From Sabethes cyaneus (lineage: Eukaryota; Arthropoda; Insecta; Diptera; Culicidae), in the NCBI RefSeq assembly GCF_943734655.1, contig NC_071355.1, positions 238,090,027 to 238,154,026 of the forward strand: a stretch of DNA of 64,000 nucleotides, in the 5' to 3' direction. The position numbers and the translations under genes are program-made. The notes below the pieces were generated by a model. It searched no databases, was not told the origin of the DNA, and was given only the letters and a program-made list of their open reading frames with translations. Positions 44,939 through 56,765 of this stretch are shown here, piece after piece (the first letter of the stretch is position 1; each line of letters begins with the position of its first letter).

Positions 44939-46896
44939 CCACAGTGGGACGGATTCAAAAGAAGACGGACATCGATATTTGTGACGAAACTACTAAAGAT
45001 ATCAACTTACTGTCTTGTGCGATGTTTCTTCGATTTGTGAGAACTTTCTAATAGTATTGAAAAATTTGGGATTAAGGGTATAACACAACAAATAGAAAAA
45101 ATAACTTTTTAGTTTCAAGCTTAACGTCTTCGATTAGTAAGAAACATTTGTAGATAATTTTATTTTGAGTAACTTCACTGAAGGAAGAAAGTGGCTATCT
45201 CTTAAGGGAAAAAAGTTACGGAGCGAAACTTGCGGATACCCCCTTAATATGGGTCTTTTTCACATAGCTCTTCTATTTCAACTCTTATAAACATGAAATG
45301 TCCTGCAAAGTTACAGACAGTGCTAATTTGCAATTTTTTGCAGAATATGTGGAAACTCTAAAATTGCCGGTTTTCAAGTTGTTTAAATTTTTTGCCTTTT
45401 TTTAGTGCAAAATTTTAGAAGGTATTTCTTGTGCAGTAGCACAATGTAGCAGCTGACTTATAATGTTTTTGCAATATCCACTCTTTATGTATAAGAATCT
45501 GTATAAATGACAGCGGGATCACATGGGCCATATGAGTAAACTGCATTTAAGTTTATCAGTTTTGAAGATTTAACCCTCTAACGAGAAAGACCCCCTGTGG
45601 ACCTAGATCCCTTGAGCAACGTATGAAATTTGTTTTCAATGAACAATATAGAAAGTTTGTTTACAACCGAATTCTTGGTATTTTGGAAACAAGATAACAA
45701 CATTCTGACCATGCATTTGAGAGTTATCATCTTTCAAAACCAAGAATTCATGAGAATTTTAAAAAGATTATTACGTCATTTTTATTTCTTGAGAAAAGAT
45801 CATTTGGAACACATTATTCGACCTCAACATTTTTGTAAGTTTTTTATACGCTTTATTTGAATTTTGTAATGCATTTGATTTAAAAAAAATATTTAGATAT
45901 AGCGTTGGAGACATACGAATTGTGGAAAAAAGTCATTAACTCGAACGTACCTTTTTTCGATGTTACCTGCTAGAGAGTCAAAGTAAATAATATCTACCTA
46001 ACAAGCCAATAGTCGCCTGTTCGAATCTCGACTGGAAGATCGGATCGCAGCACTTTCCCTACAATTGTCCTGAGTTCTTCCAACTGGGCGTAAAGTCTGT
46101 CGTAATAAAACACAAAGGGCCTTGTTTCGAAAAGGCTATATTTTACTTTTCACCTTGGTTATGGCATTTGAGCTTAAATTTGTTTTTATGTTTAAGTGTA
46201 TATAAGACATGTTTAGTAAAAGAAATCAACTAATTTAACGTAAAATGAGATTTGTACGACTTTAAACGTTCTCTTGTGCTGTAAAACTGATAAACTTAAA
46301 TGCAGTTTACTCATTTGGCCCATGAGATCCCGCTGTCATTTATACAAATCCGTATACATGAAGAGTGGATGTTCCAAAAACATTATAAGTCAGCTGCTAC
46401 ATTCTGCTACTACTCAATAAATATCCCCTTCAAGTTTGCAATAAAAAAAGCATAAAATTTACACAACTTGAAAACCGGCAATTGTGGCGTTTCCACATAT
46501 TGTACAAAAATATGCAAATTATCATTGTCTACAACTTTGCAGAACATTTCATGCTTATAGAAGTTAAAATAAAAGAGCTATGTGAAAAAACTTATATTAC
46601 GGGTTATATTCGCTCCGTAACTTTTTTCCCTTAAGAGATAGCCACTTTCTTTCTTCAGTGATGTTGCGCAAAATAATATTCTCTACAAATGTTTCTTACC
46701 AATCGAAGGTGTTAAGTTTGAAACTAAAAAGTTATTTTTTCTACCCGTTGTACTATCCCCTTAATCCCTAATCTTCAAATACTATAATAAAGTTCTTATA
46801 AAGTGAAGAAACTTTGCAGAAGACATTAAGGGTATACCTTTAATAGTTTCGTCACAAATATCGATGTCCGTCTTCTTTTTAATCCGTCCCACTGTG
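44939..46896. mobile_element. Transib-type long fold-back element, ~2 kb
   Basis: Two arms of about 640 bases (44939-~45580 and ~46262-46896) are imperfect reverse complements; the ends read CACAGTGGGACGGATTCAAA and, from the other side, CACAGTGGGACGGATTAAAA. CGTCG lies on both outer sides (44934-44938 and 46897-46901), a 5-bp duplication exactly matching the CGNCG preference known for Transib. It sits in an RTE-like LINE coding sequence, so the empty site can be inferred. The ~690-base loop holds a Feilai-like SINE and no transposase. The open frame at 45630-45860 has no family similarity. Confidence 0.85.
45965..46125 (+). repeat. Feilai-like SINE inside the Transib fold-back
   Basis: Contains the B-box GTTCGAATCTCGACTGGAAG and then ACAATTGTCCTGAGTTCTT, TAAAGTCTGTCGTAATAAAA and AAAGGGCCTTG, the same order as 57990-58215 but more diverged. 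Confidence 0.75.
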
Positions 46897-47215
46897 CGTC
46901 GGTGTTATCTACGCCTGATAGCAACAGAAATTCAAGAATGTTAGTAAAAGTGGAAACCTTGAGGAAAAGAGCGCGCGAGATGTGCCGAGTAGCACTCTGG
47001 AGTACCTAAGGACAGCGTGGAAAAGGCAGACCTAGAGGCTCAAGGCGACGCAGCTTTGCCAACGACATCCGAACTGCACAGGAGAACCTGTCCTGGCCAC
47101 AGGTAAAAGTCATGACCAGTGACAGGTGTAACCGTCGGCAGTGGAGATCTATGATTCCATCCCTTTGTTCTGCCGAACCGGTGGACATAAGTAGGTAAGT
47201 AGGTAAGAATCTGCC
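46897..47215 (+). mobile_element. RTE-like LINE C-terminus, downstream part
   Basis: Continues 44340-44938 after the Transib element: RRCYLRLIATEIQE, then GRPRGSRRRSFANDIRTAQ and NLSWPQVKVMTSDRC, RRQWRSMIPSLCSAEP, ending in a (TAGGTAAG)n-like tail. This is the normal end of RTE-like open reading frames. Confidence 0.85.
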
Positions 47216-47279
47216 ATGCCGAGCTAGTGGCCGGCCAAGTTTGACGAGAAGGTGAACTAAGCTCGTAAGGACTACACTG

Positions 47280-48215
47280 AAACCTGACATATGTAGAGAC
47301 GAGATAGGAAATTTGATCACAAACCGACTGGTGAAAGCAGTTTTTCAATGAACACCTCTACGTTGAAGCTGCAGAAAGAGTCAAAACGGAAGTTAACCAA
47401 GGAATGCCCATGGAAGATTATAATGTCGCAACTCCTGATCTCCACGAAGTCAAACGAGAAATCAGTTTACTGAGGATCAACAAAGCCCCCGATAAGGACT
47501 CCCGATAATCCTGTTACACCGGCTGTCACCAACTACGAGTCAAATTATTATCATCCGTCAGATCTTGAAAAAATATCGGGAGTACAAGATGCCCACGTAT
47601 CACATCTTTATTGATTTCAAAGCAGCATTCGAAAAACTCGGTCTAAACTGGCTATAGCAGATTATGCACGAACACGCTTTTCCGGACAAACAGACGCGAC
47701 TGATCAGAACTACATTGAATCGATTGATGCGCCTAGTGCGCATCTCGAGGACACTTTCGAGTTTCTTCGAGACGCGGCGAGCGCTTATCCTGCATGCTAA
47801 ATATTCATCATTCAAAAGAGAGACACTATTTTCGGTAAAAGTAGCCAACTCCTAGGGTTCGCAGATGACTTTGATATCGTAGCCGGGAACCTTATGACAG
47901 CGGAGGCAGTGATTCTAGTCTCAAGACTAGGATTGGGCTTAAAATATATGCGTCGAAGATCAGGCGTATGAATCACAGCTGCAGGTACTGCTTGCAAAAG
48001 TCGGTAGGCTGATGTGGGCCGTACACGTCGTAAGGATGTCAGTCGATATGACAATGCGACGAAAACGGTCCTCTTCAACAGCCCCACCGGAACTGAAAGC
48101 AGAGGGGCTTAACGTGCAAGATGTCTGGAATAGGTTGAAACCGACAAGATTGGGTTGAATGGAGACGAACGCTTGGAACAGCACGAACCACCCCGGTTTT
48201 ATGCTTATGGCGACG
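47280..48215 (+). mobile_element. Decayed RTE-like LINE (first family)
   Basis: Plus-strand remnants DEIGNLITN, then YHIFIDFKAAFE, IMHEHAFPDKQTRLIRTTL, LLGFADDFDIV (active site at ~47850), and the 3' UTR ending in GGAGACGAACGCTTGGAACA, TGGCGACGCC. Internal deletions remove much of the RT. Matches 10175-13446 family. Confidence 0.8.
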
Positions 48216-48588
<373 letters not shown>

Positions 48589-48603
48589 TCACGTGAATCA
48601 TAC

Positions 48604-48999
48604 CTGTGTGTCGCCGTCGGTGGATGATCAAATGAGACGAACGAGGAAACACCTTCGAGCAAAACTCGCACTGGTTCGGTCGGTCCTTGCAGTGTTGGTT
48701 CAAATGCGTTTGCAGTTCTTCCGAGGTTCCGAAAAGTTTACTGCAAACATTGCACTTGTACTCCAGCGCGGAGCCCGAACTGCTAATTCCACTGCTGCTG
48801 CTGCTAATAGTACTACTGCCGCAACTACTACTACTACTGCTGCTGCTATTACTATTACTGCTGCTAGTACTGCTATTGCTACTACTGGAACACAGGCCGG
48901 AGCTCGCTTCCAGCGGGGACGCCTGCCGCTGTTCCGTGGCTGCCTCATGTTTTTTCATGTGATGCTTCAAATTGTTGTACTGGGGAAAAGTTTTTTCAC
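48604..48999 (-). CDS. C2H2 zinc-finger protein, exon D
   Basis: 396 bases, phase 1 at both ends, acceptor TTTTAG before 48999, donor G/GTATGA after 48604. Completes finger 9 (CEKTFPQYNNLKHHMKKH region), then a long Ser-rich tract made of AGT/AGC codons with a few Asn and Gly (~48770-48900), finger 10 (CNVCSKLFGTSEELQTHLNQ) and finger 11 (CEFCSKVFPRSSHLIIH). The Ser tract has triplet-repeat character and may vary in length between individuals (inference). Confidence 0.9.
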
Positions 49000-49095
49000 C
49001 TAAAAAAGGAAATGAAAAAAAAAGAATAAAACACGGGCACTCAGTAGTAAGTAGACGACAGCCAATCGAAGGCCGCGGCACCGCTTCATGCTTAC

Positions 49096-49188
49096 ATATT
49101 TCACACTTGTACGGATGGATTCCGGTGTGCAATCGGTTATGAACGGTCAGTGCCGATGCGCTGGAGAAAGTTTTTTCACACTTCATAC
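49096..49188 (-). CDS. C2H2 zinc-finger protein, exon C
   Basis: 93 bases, phase 1 at both ends; acceptor TTTCAG before 49188, donor T/GTAAGC after 49096. The codon split with exon B makes the first Cys of finger 8 (CMKCEKTFSSASALTVH), and the codon split with exon D makes the second Cys of finger 9 (YKCEIC). The clean restoration of two CxxC knuckles at both junctions confirms the splice sites. Confidence 0.9.
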
Positions 49189-49326
49189 CTGAAAGAAAGA
49201 AAAAAAACCAGAACGGGGGCCGTGAAACAAGGCGGCACAGTTTTTCGGGAGAAAATTTGTTCTACATTTTTTTAAAAAACATTTTAATTGAAGGAACAGT
49301 TCAGTAAGCTTGGGAATGGGACTTAC

Positions 49327-49792
49327 ACTTAAGCCGACTGCCCGGCGTGTGCAGCCGGGTATGCACCGACAGGGCTCGACTGTCGACGAAGGCCTTCCCG
49401 CAGGTGTTGCACTTGAATGGCCGTTCGCCGGTGTGCCGCCGGCGGTGAATCACCAGATAGCTGCTGCCGGAGAAGTTCTTCCCGCAAATTTCGCACTGAT
49501 TCGCCCGTACCCCTTCGTGGGCCCCCTTGATGTGGGCCTTCAGGTTCTTGTGGTTTCGATAGGACCGCTCGCAGATGTGACACTTGAAGGGCCGTTCCGG
49601 CTGGCCCACGTCCGGACCCTTGCTCGATGAGTCACATTTGCCCTCTTCCTCGGAGGCGGTCCGCACCGACACCAGCCCGGCGGCGCCGGTGCAGAACGGC
49701 AGTCCGACATTGCTGCTGGTGTCGATGATCGTTTCCTGGATTGGCAACTCGGTTTTGGCTTGCTCCTGGTTTGGCGATTTGGCATAGGGTTC
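49327..49792 (-). CDS. C2H2 zinc-finger protein, exon B
   Basis: 466 bases, acceptor TTGCAG before 49792 (phase 0), donor T/GTAAGT after 49327 (phase 1). A polar segment (EPYAKSPNQEQAKTELP...) leads to finger 5 (CHICERSYRNHKNLKAH), finger 6 (CEICGKNFSGSSYLVIH), finger 7 ([17 protein letters not shown]) with a canonical HTGERPFKC linker, and the first half of finger 8. These are units 1-4 of module one. Confidence 0.92.
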
Positions 49793-49851
49793 CTGCAATT
49801 GAAAGCTACAGTTTAGTATGGACGGTTCCGACGGCCCGGGGGCATATTTAC

Positions 49852-50799
49852 TATTGGAACAATAGCTTCATCTTCTGACATCGATGAGTAGTCTTCATCC
49901 TCGTATTTGTCGTACTGATGCAAGCTGGTAACACTAGATTCGCTACTAATTTTGGCATTTTGTATGTAGGAGCCTCCTCCTCCCACTGCTGCTCCGACCG
50001 GTCCTCCTGTGGTGGCGATTGGCTGCTGTAGATCTAAGTTTCCCAGCACGGAATAGGTTTTCGCCAGCGGGGGGAGACTCGTCTGCTGCGGTTCCATCGT
50101 AGTTGTCATCGTCGTCGTCGTCGTCGTCGTTGTGGCCGAAGAAGAAACTCCGTCCGTTAACAATTCGCTAATACATTCACTATCCGAACCGAACGGTTCA
50201 ATACTGCTGAGGTCATGTTCCAGTGGACTATCGGAAGCGGAAGCCTTCGCACCGTAGCTGGTGGCTTCCGCTAGGGCAGGACGTCCAACCTGCCCATAGA
50301 GCGTCGCAGACGCTCCGCCCACTTCTCCCGCCGTTGATTGCACGTAGTTTCTATTGCATATATCACATTTCCCTCTACCCTCTAGTCTGCTAATACTGGA
50401 CTCCGTCCGAGATGTTCCGTATTCTTTCCGGCACGATTCACAGCGGTACACCTGAATGTCGGTGCTTCCGCAGCGATGCCGGTTGAAGCTAGTTTGGTTG
50501 TCGAATCCTTCGCCGCAGAACTCGCACTGAAAAACGTGATCACCGGTGGACTCCGCCGAAGTTTCCGACCCTCCGGAACCACTCAAGCTAATTCGATTAG
50601 CCTGCAGATATTCGCAGAATTCGCACTTGCATGATTGCGGTTGGGGCGTTGCTTTGGTCATCGGTTCCAGGGGCATCGCCGGCACTTGAGGTGCAACCGG
50701 CTGTTTTACATAATCGCTCGTGGTCATCGTCATCGGCGTGGACGTCGTCGTCGTCGATTGCTGCTGTACATGATACCGGCCACTTCCGTCGGGGGGCTT
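49852..50799 (-). CDS. C2H2 zinc-finger protein, exon A (5' end of gene not seen)
   Basis: 948 bases (316 codons), probable nuclear DNA-binding transcription factor. The acceptor GGAACAG before 50799 follows a pyrimidine-rich stretch; the frame upstream has no ATG, so the start codon lies in an earlier exon not found here. It contains four imperfect fingers: CKCEFC, CEFCGEGFDNQTSFNRHRC (a C2HC), CESC and CDIC, then Ser/Thr-rich and acidic parts (SSSATTTTTTTTMTTTM at ~50110-50160; QYDKYEDEDYSSMSEDEAI near the end). A 59-base intron follows. Exons A-G together give 937 residues plus stop, all phases consistent. The orthologue was not recognised. Confidence 0.87.
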
Positions 50800-52954
50800 C
50801 TGTTCCGTGGTGAAAATAAAAAAAAGAGACAGAGAAGAAAAAAGCGTGATAAACACATTTTTAATTTAATTTGCTTCAATCTGTTCGTTCGGGGGGTGGA
50901 CAACGGAGCATGGTTGATTCCGTTTTTTTTTCGTTTCGTTTTGTTTCGTTTGTCCAGTCAGTTAACCAGCCGGCAAGAGCGTACGAGCAGCGATGGTCAC
51001 TTTCCGCTTGGGCCAAGCGAATCGAGATGGGCAAAAAAAGTGAAACGAGTTTGTTTAACAAATAAGCATGAATGAATGAAGCAGCAGCAGCAGCATGATC
51101 GTGGGGCAACGTGGGGTGTGAAAAAAAAGTCAACAAATAGAGCAACAGTTTCACAGGCAGGCAGGCAGCAAGAGTCGGGACTGAAAAAAATGGTCGACTT
51201 TGCGGCAATAAATGGACTACAAAGGAAGTAAATGTTACGATGGAATTGGCTTTTGTTTGAGGCTTCAACCGACCAATGAAGGTGCATGTTTGCAGCTCAG
51301 GTGGATTTACCGGATTTGGTCTTCTAAATGGGGTTAATCAAAAGGATTTTTCCTTCGCTGTTCTATAGCTATCATCTCAAGTAGGCCGTTCGCAAAGACA
51401 GCACTCACGTCGCGACGCATTTGTCACCCAAGGAAATCGTAATTCAATCAAAGCAAGCCGCTTGTCGTTTTCTTATTTAGATTCGACGTCAACATTCGAC
51501 GCGCGTCGAGCTAAAGTTTCTTGTTTATGTTGAGCTAGAAAAAAAAAACAAAATGGGACAATACGCCGCGAAGTGCCCATTGATTTCTACGGAATTTTTT
51601 CCACAATGGTCTGCCTGTTTCCATGCGAGTTCCTATAGCATCAACAAGCGCTGCGCTACCATTTAAAACGTCCGACACATTTGAGTCTGTCTACCTTCTT
51701 CAACGGGAACAGAGAGAGACGTAACACAGTTCAAAAGCTAATATACAGTCCCATTTGAATAGAAAATTCTAAATTGCCGCAGTACCTAATGGCAGGAAAA
51801 ACATGTCCATTTTGGACGGAACACACGACGACGGTGTTGGTTGGTAGGAAGGAAAAAAACATCCCCCGTAGGGCCGAAGATTCGGGCTAATTGTTTCAGC
51901 TTTTTTTTTGCTGTCCTCCACGTGGACAGGCGGCAGTGGTGCCAGCTGGCCGCGAAGTCTATCGAATAAAAACAGAACGTTAAGTTTCAAAAACGAAATG
52001 TAGTACCTAGGTTTCGTTTTTTTGTAATAAGAGACGGAATTTGCATTCGATTTGCCAGCTAAAATAACAAATAAATATTGGCGTGCGTAAGGCGAAGATG
52101 TGACCTTCGCTTTGTTTGAAGTTTAAACGGCATTACGAAGCTTGGACGGTGAAGTGTATGGGGCACCAAATCTCTACATATTTGTCTTGATAAGAAGAGG
52201 AATGCTTGTCAACATGGGGACTGTATTTTTCAGGAAGTGCTTGATTAGTTGGTTTGTGCTGGATTGTTGGTTTAGTTATAATGAGCCGAACATTTGACTT
52301 TTTTACAGTATTAGGGCAATTATGGAAAAGCAAACTTTCATTTCCTGCATTTTGATTACGCCATGAATAAATAAATTCTGTTTAAACGCAAATAACTAGT
52401 AATTCTAGGAATTCTGAATAAGAATAATGTGGCTTGAGCTTGCGCTTTGGTTGCATGAAACATGGCAGTTGGGGTTTTGTCGCAGACTTCTGGTGACCAA
52501 TATTGATCGTAAAACCCCGGTGGGAGTGAAGTGTTGCGCGGAATGTTGCTTGGGAACAGACCAGCAACAGATAGATATTGAGGTCAATAAGTAATGGATG
52601 TCGAAGATTTGCCCAGACATTTGGTGTACCAAGTTAGCACACTTTTGACATTTCTGGTTGTAGTAACCTATTTATGACTGAAATAAGTCATATATCGGTT
52701 CCAACAACTAGTTTTCAAGAACTGTGCTAGTAGGGTAGACGGATGCTTCCGTCAGTATCAGGCGAGCTCTCGAGTACTTTTTCCCATCTTTTTGGCAGTA
52801 CTTAAGTAAGACTATGCTAAATTTTTTCGTGCTATCCAGTAGTCAACCCATTTTTATACGACTAAAGTTCCTTTGTTGAGTGTATTAGCAGAATAAGCAA
52901 ACAAAGGAAGGAGGAAAACAATTTCGTCTTTTCTATAATAACATTCAATAACAT
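50800..52954. other. Intron or 5' region of the zinc-finger gene
   Basis: No recognisable transposon and no convincing upstream exon. The 50900-51300 part has (AGC)n at ~51080-51096 and poly-T runs; 51840-51960 has poly-A/T runs. It probably holds intron 5' of exon A. Confidence 0.4.
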
Positions 52955-53800
52955 CTGCTGCATTTTTAACAAATCTTTCGCACAAGGAAAATTTCCGAGC
53001 ATTTGGAAGCATTCGTTCATGTTCCCGGTATTCAAATATGAAGATCGCTGAAATATCAGGAACTACCGTGGTATTACCAGTTTGTCCGCAGCGTCCAAAT
53101 TACTTGCAATAATCGTGAGCGATGCTTTAATTTGTAGCCCTAAACATTACATTTCTTTTAACCAAAATGAATTCGTGGCTGGTCACTCTGTGACGACGAA
53201 CCTACTAGACTTTACTTCCAATTGCATTACTGAAATGGAGCTAGTAGACGTGATATATACTGATTTAAAAGCTGCCTTCGATCGCATCAATCATCGCATA
53301 TTGCTTGATAAAACATTACGATTAGGTGTTACATTCGTATTTCTGCGACAGAGTTTTACAAGTGAAACTTGGCTCGAAGGTATCGTCCCCGTTCACGAAT
53401 CCATCTGGTGTGCCACAAGGCAGTAACTTAGGACCACTTTTATTCATTTTACTCTTCAACAACGCTACCTCTACCCTGAAAACAGGCTGCAGTTTGGTTT
53501 ATGCTTGAAATCTACTTGATAATTCGTTGCATCGAAGACTGTTACCGCTTTCAACTTCTCTTAGATTTTTGTAAATTGGTGCAAAGTGAATAACTTGACT
53601 ATCAGCGTCTCTAAATTCGAGGTTATAACGTTCCACCGAAACAAAATTGACAACTACAAAATTGACGAATTGAATTGAAAAGGGTTACAACGATGATTTT
53701 AAAAGCGCACTCGCCAGTTGGGATTTATTGCAAAAATTGTACGAGACTTTGAAGACCCGCACTGCCTTGCCTAATTCGTTCCCTTCTCGAAAATGCGTAC
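52955..53800 (+). mobile_element. Decayed Jockey-clade LINE
   Basis: Plus-strand FNKSFAQGKFPSIWKHSFM, NYRGITSLSAASKLLA, VDVIYTDLKAAFDRINH, then GVPQGSNLGPLLFILLFNN and decayed LVYA (YADD region lost), ISVSKFEVITFHRNK. Third sequence family of Jockey-type elements in the window. Confidence 0.8.
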
Positions 53801-55467
53801 CTAATTTGGACTTCATATCAGCTCTGTTGAAACCTTCGAATTGAACTTAGCCCCCCTTAACCCCCCCTCCCCTCCAGTTCCCCAATGCTGTTTCATAAAA
53901 TTTGATTCCATTTCCAATGATAGTTTTGTTTGGTTTAAACAGCTGATAATCAATAACGTCGACCTAGTCCCAGGTCGCTTGTGCCAGTATTTGGCCGAGC
54001 TGACGACGTATACGACCAGACAGAGTTCCTATGACTTTTTTCATTTAAGTTGCTGTGCCTTTTCATTACCAGCTTCCTTTTGTATCTCTTTTGAACACCA
54101 CTGCATGCAATTGCTTGGAAATGGCTTGTCGGGTAACTCTTAAAATGCTAAAGTATATAAGGGTGCGGCAGTAGTTTTGTCACTAAAACATTCGGGTATC
54201 AACCGAAAGAGTGTGGGGACGAGCCCCACCTGTAATTGAACGACCCAATATATTTTGGGCTATGTACCGGAATTTTCCAGTTCATCCAATTTCTCATTCT
54301 TCGCACTTCCTCAATTTCCAAAAAAGTTGCTAAATCAAGCTCTTGCGTTTTGTCCGAACGCATGCGAACCGTCGTTAATATCTAAAGTACCGTGTTTGAA
54401 ACAACGAAACTAATCCAGGCATGTTGTTTTACTTAGAATAGCATCTTCGCAAGAATTTTTGTTCTTTCGAAGCGCTTTAGCCGCCACTTTATTCGAATGA
54501 AAGGAGAAAGATTATCGCTGTGCAAAATCAGTAGCAGAAGCAGGACAGAGATCGTGAAAAATTTAAATTTAAATTAATCTTCGATATAACAAAACATCGC
54601 ACAGACGTGTTACTTTTAGTACTAATTAATGCAAATCCTTAATCTTCTAAACACATTTTTTGTCATACCAAAATTGAACAAATGATAAACTTCGTTGAAA
54701 CGACTACCTACAACAAACTGGGTTCCCGAATAAAAATGTACAGCGGAAAAAACATTGAATTTCACACTGTCACAAAACAACGAAAAACCACATTGAAACA
54801 GTGAAAAGCATTGTAAAAGTTACATTGAAGTTGCCATGAATATTGCTGTTTTCACAGTAAATTTTAATGTAAACCGCCAATTTTACAGCGAATAAAGAGG
54901 TGATTAAATGCTGTTACACTAAATTTTTCGGCTTTTTCCCATAGAAAAAAACAAAAACAGTGAACTTTGTGGTATATTTACTGTAAGTTTTACATTATTT
55001 TACAATGAAGTTATATTTCAATATTAAATTCTGCAAATAAAATTGTAGACTTTCGGATTATTAAGACAAAATAAAAACGGGTGATTAATAAACAAATTCC
55101 GCTCTTTCCCTACACGCCTGGTCTCAATCTGTTGGATCCTGTCGACTCTTTGTTTCATTACTGTCGCCTATCGTTCCCTCAATTGTAATTGTAAAATCTT
55201 CTACCGTTATAAAAACTAACACCGCTATTCTATATTTCGAACGAAAGTTTTTGCGAACGAAATTTCCGCCAGCAAAATCAAATGGGCAAAATTTCGTGCA
55301 AAATACAGAACAGAATAGGGATGTTAATTGTATGCCTGGCCTCATTCAAGGTCAAGACATAAAAACAACGAGGTTGGTCTATTCCATAGGAACGCAGCCT
55401 TTCCCCGAACACACGCGTTGAGAATCGCGGCTAACACGCTGACAGACGAATAGAGTCGTAAGTCGCA
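53801..55467. other. Anonymous DNA
   Basis: No gene. A C-rich patch at 53853-53880; 54700-55030 repeats ACATTG and TTACTGTAA-like words and may be an unrecognised MITE. Confidence 0.35.
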
Positions 55468-55615
55468 AGCGCCTACATAGTGTCGTCGTCCTGCTAGCAA
55501 AACGAGTTAGACTAAACTTCTTGATGGGTGGTTTCTGCAGTAGACGGAGCAAGAGGCACAATTTGTGTCTAAAAATAACTCAACCTGCCAAGGATTGGAC
55601 CTTAGATAGAAATGA
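55468..55615 (+). repeat. Direct repeat, copy 1 (148 bp)
   Basis: Shares GTGTCGTCGTCCTG, GTAGACGGAGCAAGAGGCAC and AATTTGTGTCTAAAAATAAC with 56144-56292, same orientation, about 90% by eye. Copy 2 is 676 bases away. The reading LLxKRVRLNF, SRRSKRHNLCLKITQPAK is open in both copies. Confidence 0.85.
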
Positions 55616-56143
55616 TGAGAAAATGATCACGAAAAAGCCCCTGGAGCGCAGAAAGTTAAGTGTCATTAGTGTGGTAAAGGGCGAAAGTGGATAGAACAAA
55701 ACGAATCCCTTATTCGAGCCCGGAAGGTAGAAATCAGATTGGTAGTCGTCTATATTTACGGCACCGCGAAAGTGTAAAACGAAATCCGTCCAGATTGTTC
55801 TTTTGTAGTAGCATATTCGTCCATGAGATCTGTTGCACTACCCTGAATGTTTTCAGCGAAGCCTGGATATCAAGTAGACAGCCGTCTACCCATACGGTCG
55901 ACGTTGAGACCGTTTCGGCCCGTAGTGCCTGAGGATTATCCACACCGCCAGTATACAACGATCGCTGGCCAAAACCACCATTGCCATAAAGGAGATTACG
56001 TACCACGAGGTAATTGTTATTCCTTTTCTCATCTTCGTTTGTGCGTCTGGCAAGAATCATAAAAGCCGATAGAGTACACCCGAGCCGCCCTGCAATGAAG
56101 AGTGGGCCGGGCGAAACAGAGCCTTCTTACATTTGACGAACAA
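55616..56143 (+). mobile_element. Possible copia-like gag remnant between direct repeats
   Basis: At 55645-55700 the translation KVKCH, stop, CGKGRKWIEQ looks like a decayed CCHC zinc knuckle of a copia-type gag. The rest (SPEGRNQIGSRLYLRHRE, FVHEICCTTLN) has no clear match. Low certainty. Confidence 0.35.
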
Positions 56144-56292
56144 CATCACAAGCAGTAGTGTCGTCGTCCTGTTAGTGAAACGAGTTAGATTAAACTTCTC
56201 GATCGGTGGTTTCTACAGTAGACGGAGCAAGAGGCACAATTTGTGTCTAAAAATAACTCAACCTGCCAAAGAATGGACCTTAGATAGAGATG
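56144..56292 (+). repeat. Direct repeat, copy 2
   Basis: See copy 1 at 55468. Downstream sequence differs (TTCCGGCGACC versus AGAAAATGATC), so the repeat has a defined right end at about 56290. Confidence 0.85.
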
Positions 56293-56399
56293 ATTTCCGG
56301 CGACCATTTGCTTCGAAAAACTTGCAGTCCATATTCGAGAAAACTGCGTAAGAACAAGCAGTAATCAGTAAAGTGTTTTCAGGCTATAAACATCAACAA

Positions 56400-56765
56400 A
56401 AAATTTGGACAGTCTGTTAGTGTTATAATCACGCGGTAAAATTTGAGGTCGTCAGCGTATAATAGTTTCGGGGATTTCAATTTTCCACAAAGATCGTTGA
56501 TGTAAAGAACGAACTACAAAGGTCCCAAGACACTGTCTTGAGGAACACCGGACTGAATCCGGAACGGAGCAGAGCACGCCCCGCCAACTCTCACCGTTGA
56601 GCTACGCGATGTCAGATACGACGGGATCCATTCTGTCAGCCACTCAGGTAGACGCATTCTTCTAAATTTCTGAACCGCTGGAGTGTGTGGAACCTTGTCA
56701 AAAGCCTTGGCAAAATCAACATACACAGCGTCGATTTGGTGTCGACACAGCTCCGGGTCAATGAC
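56400..56765 (-). mobile_element. Jockey-clade RT fragment
   Basis: Minus-strand HQIDAVYVDFAKAFDKVPH, WLTEWIPSYLTSRSSTVRVG, SGVPQDSVLGPL then, after a one-base stop, the FVLYINDL and LLYADDLKFY region (active site YADD at ~56445). Begins abruptly at ~56765 where an RTE-like fragment in the other orientation starts. Confidence 0.8.

Noticed and set aside
45630..45860. 76-codon frame in the Transib fold-back loop as a transposase
   Set aside because: Too short and without RAG1-core-like or other catalytic motifs.
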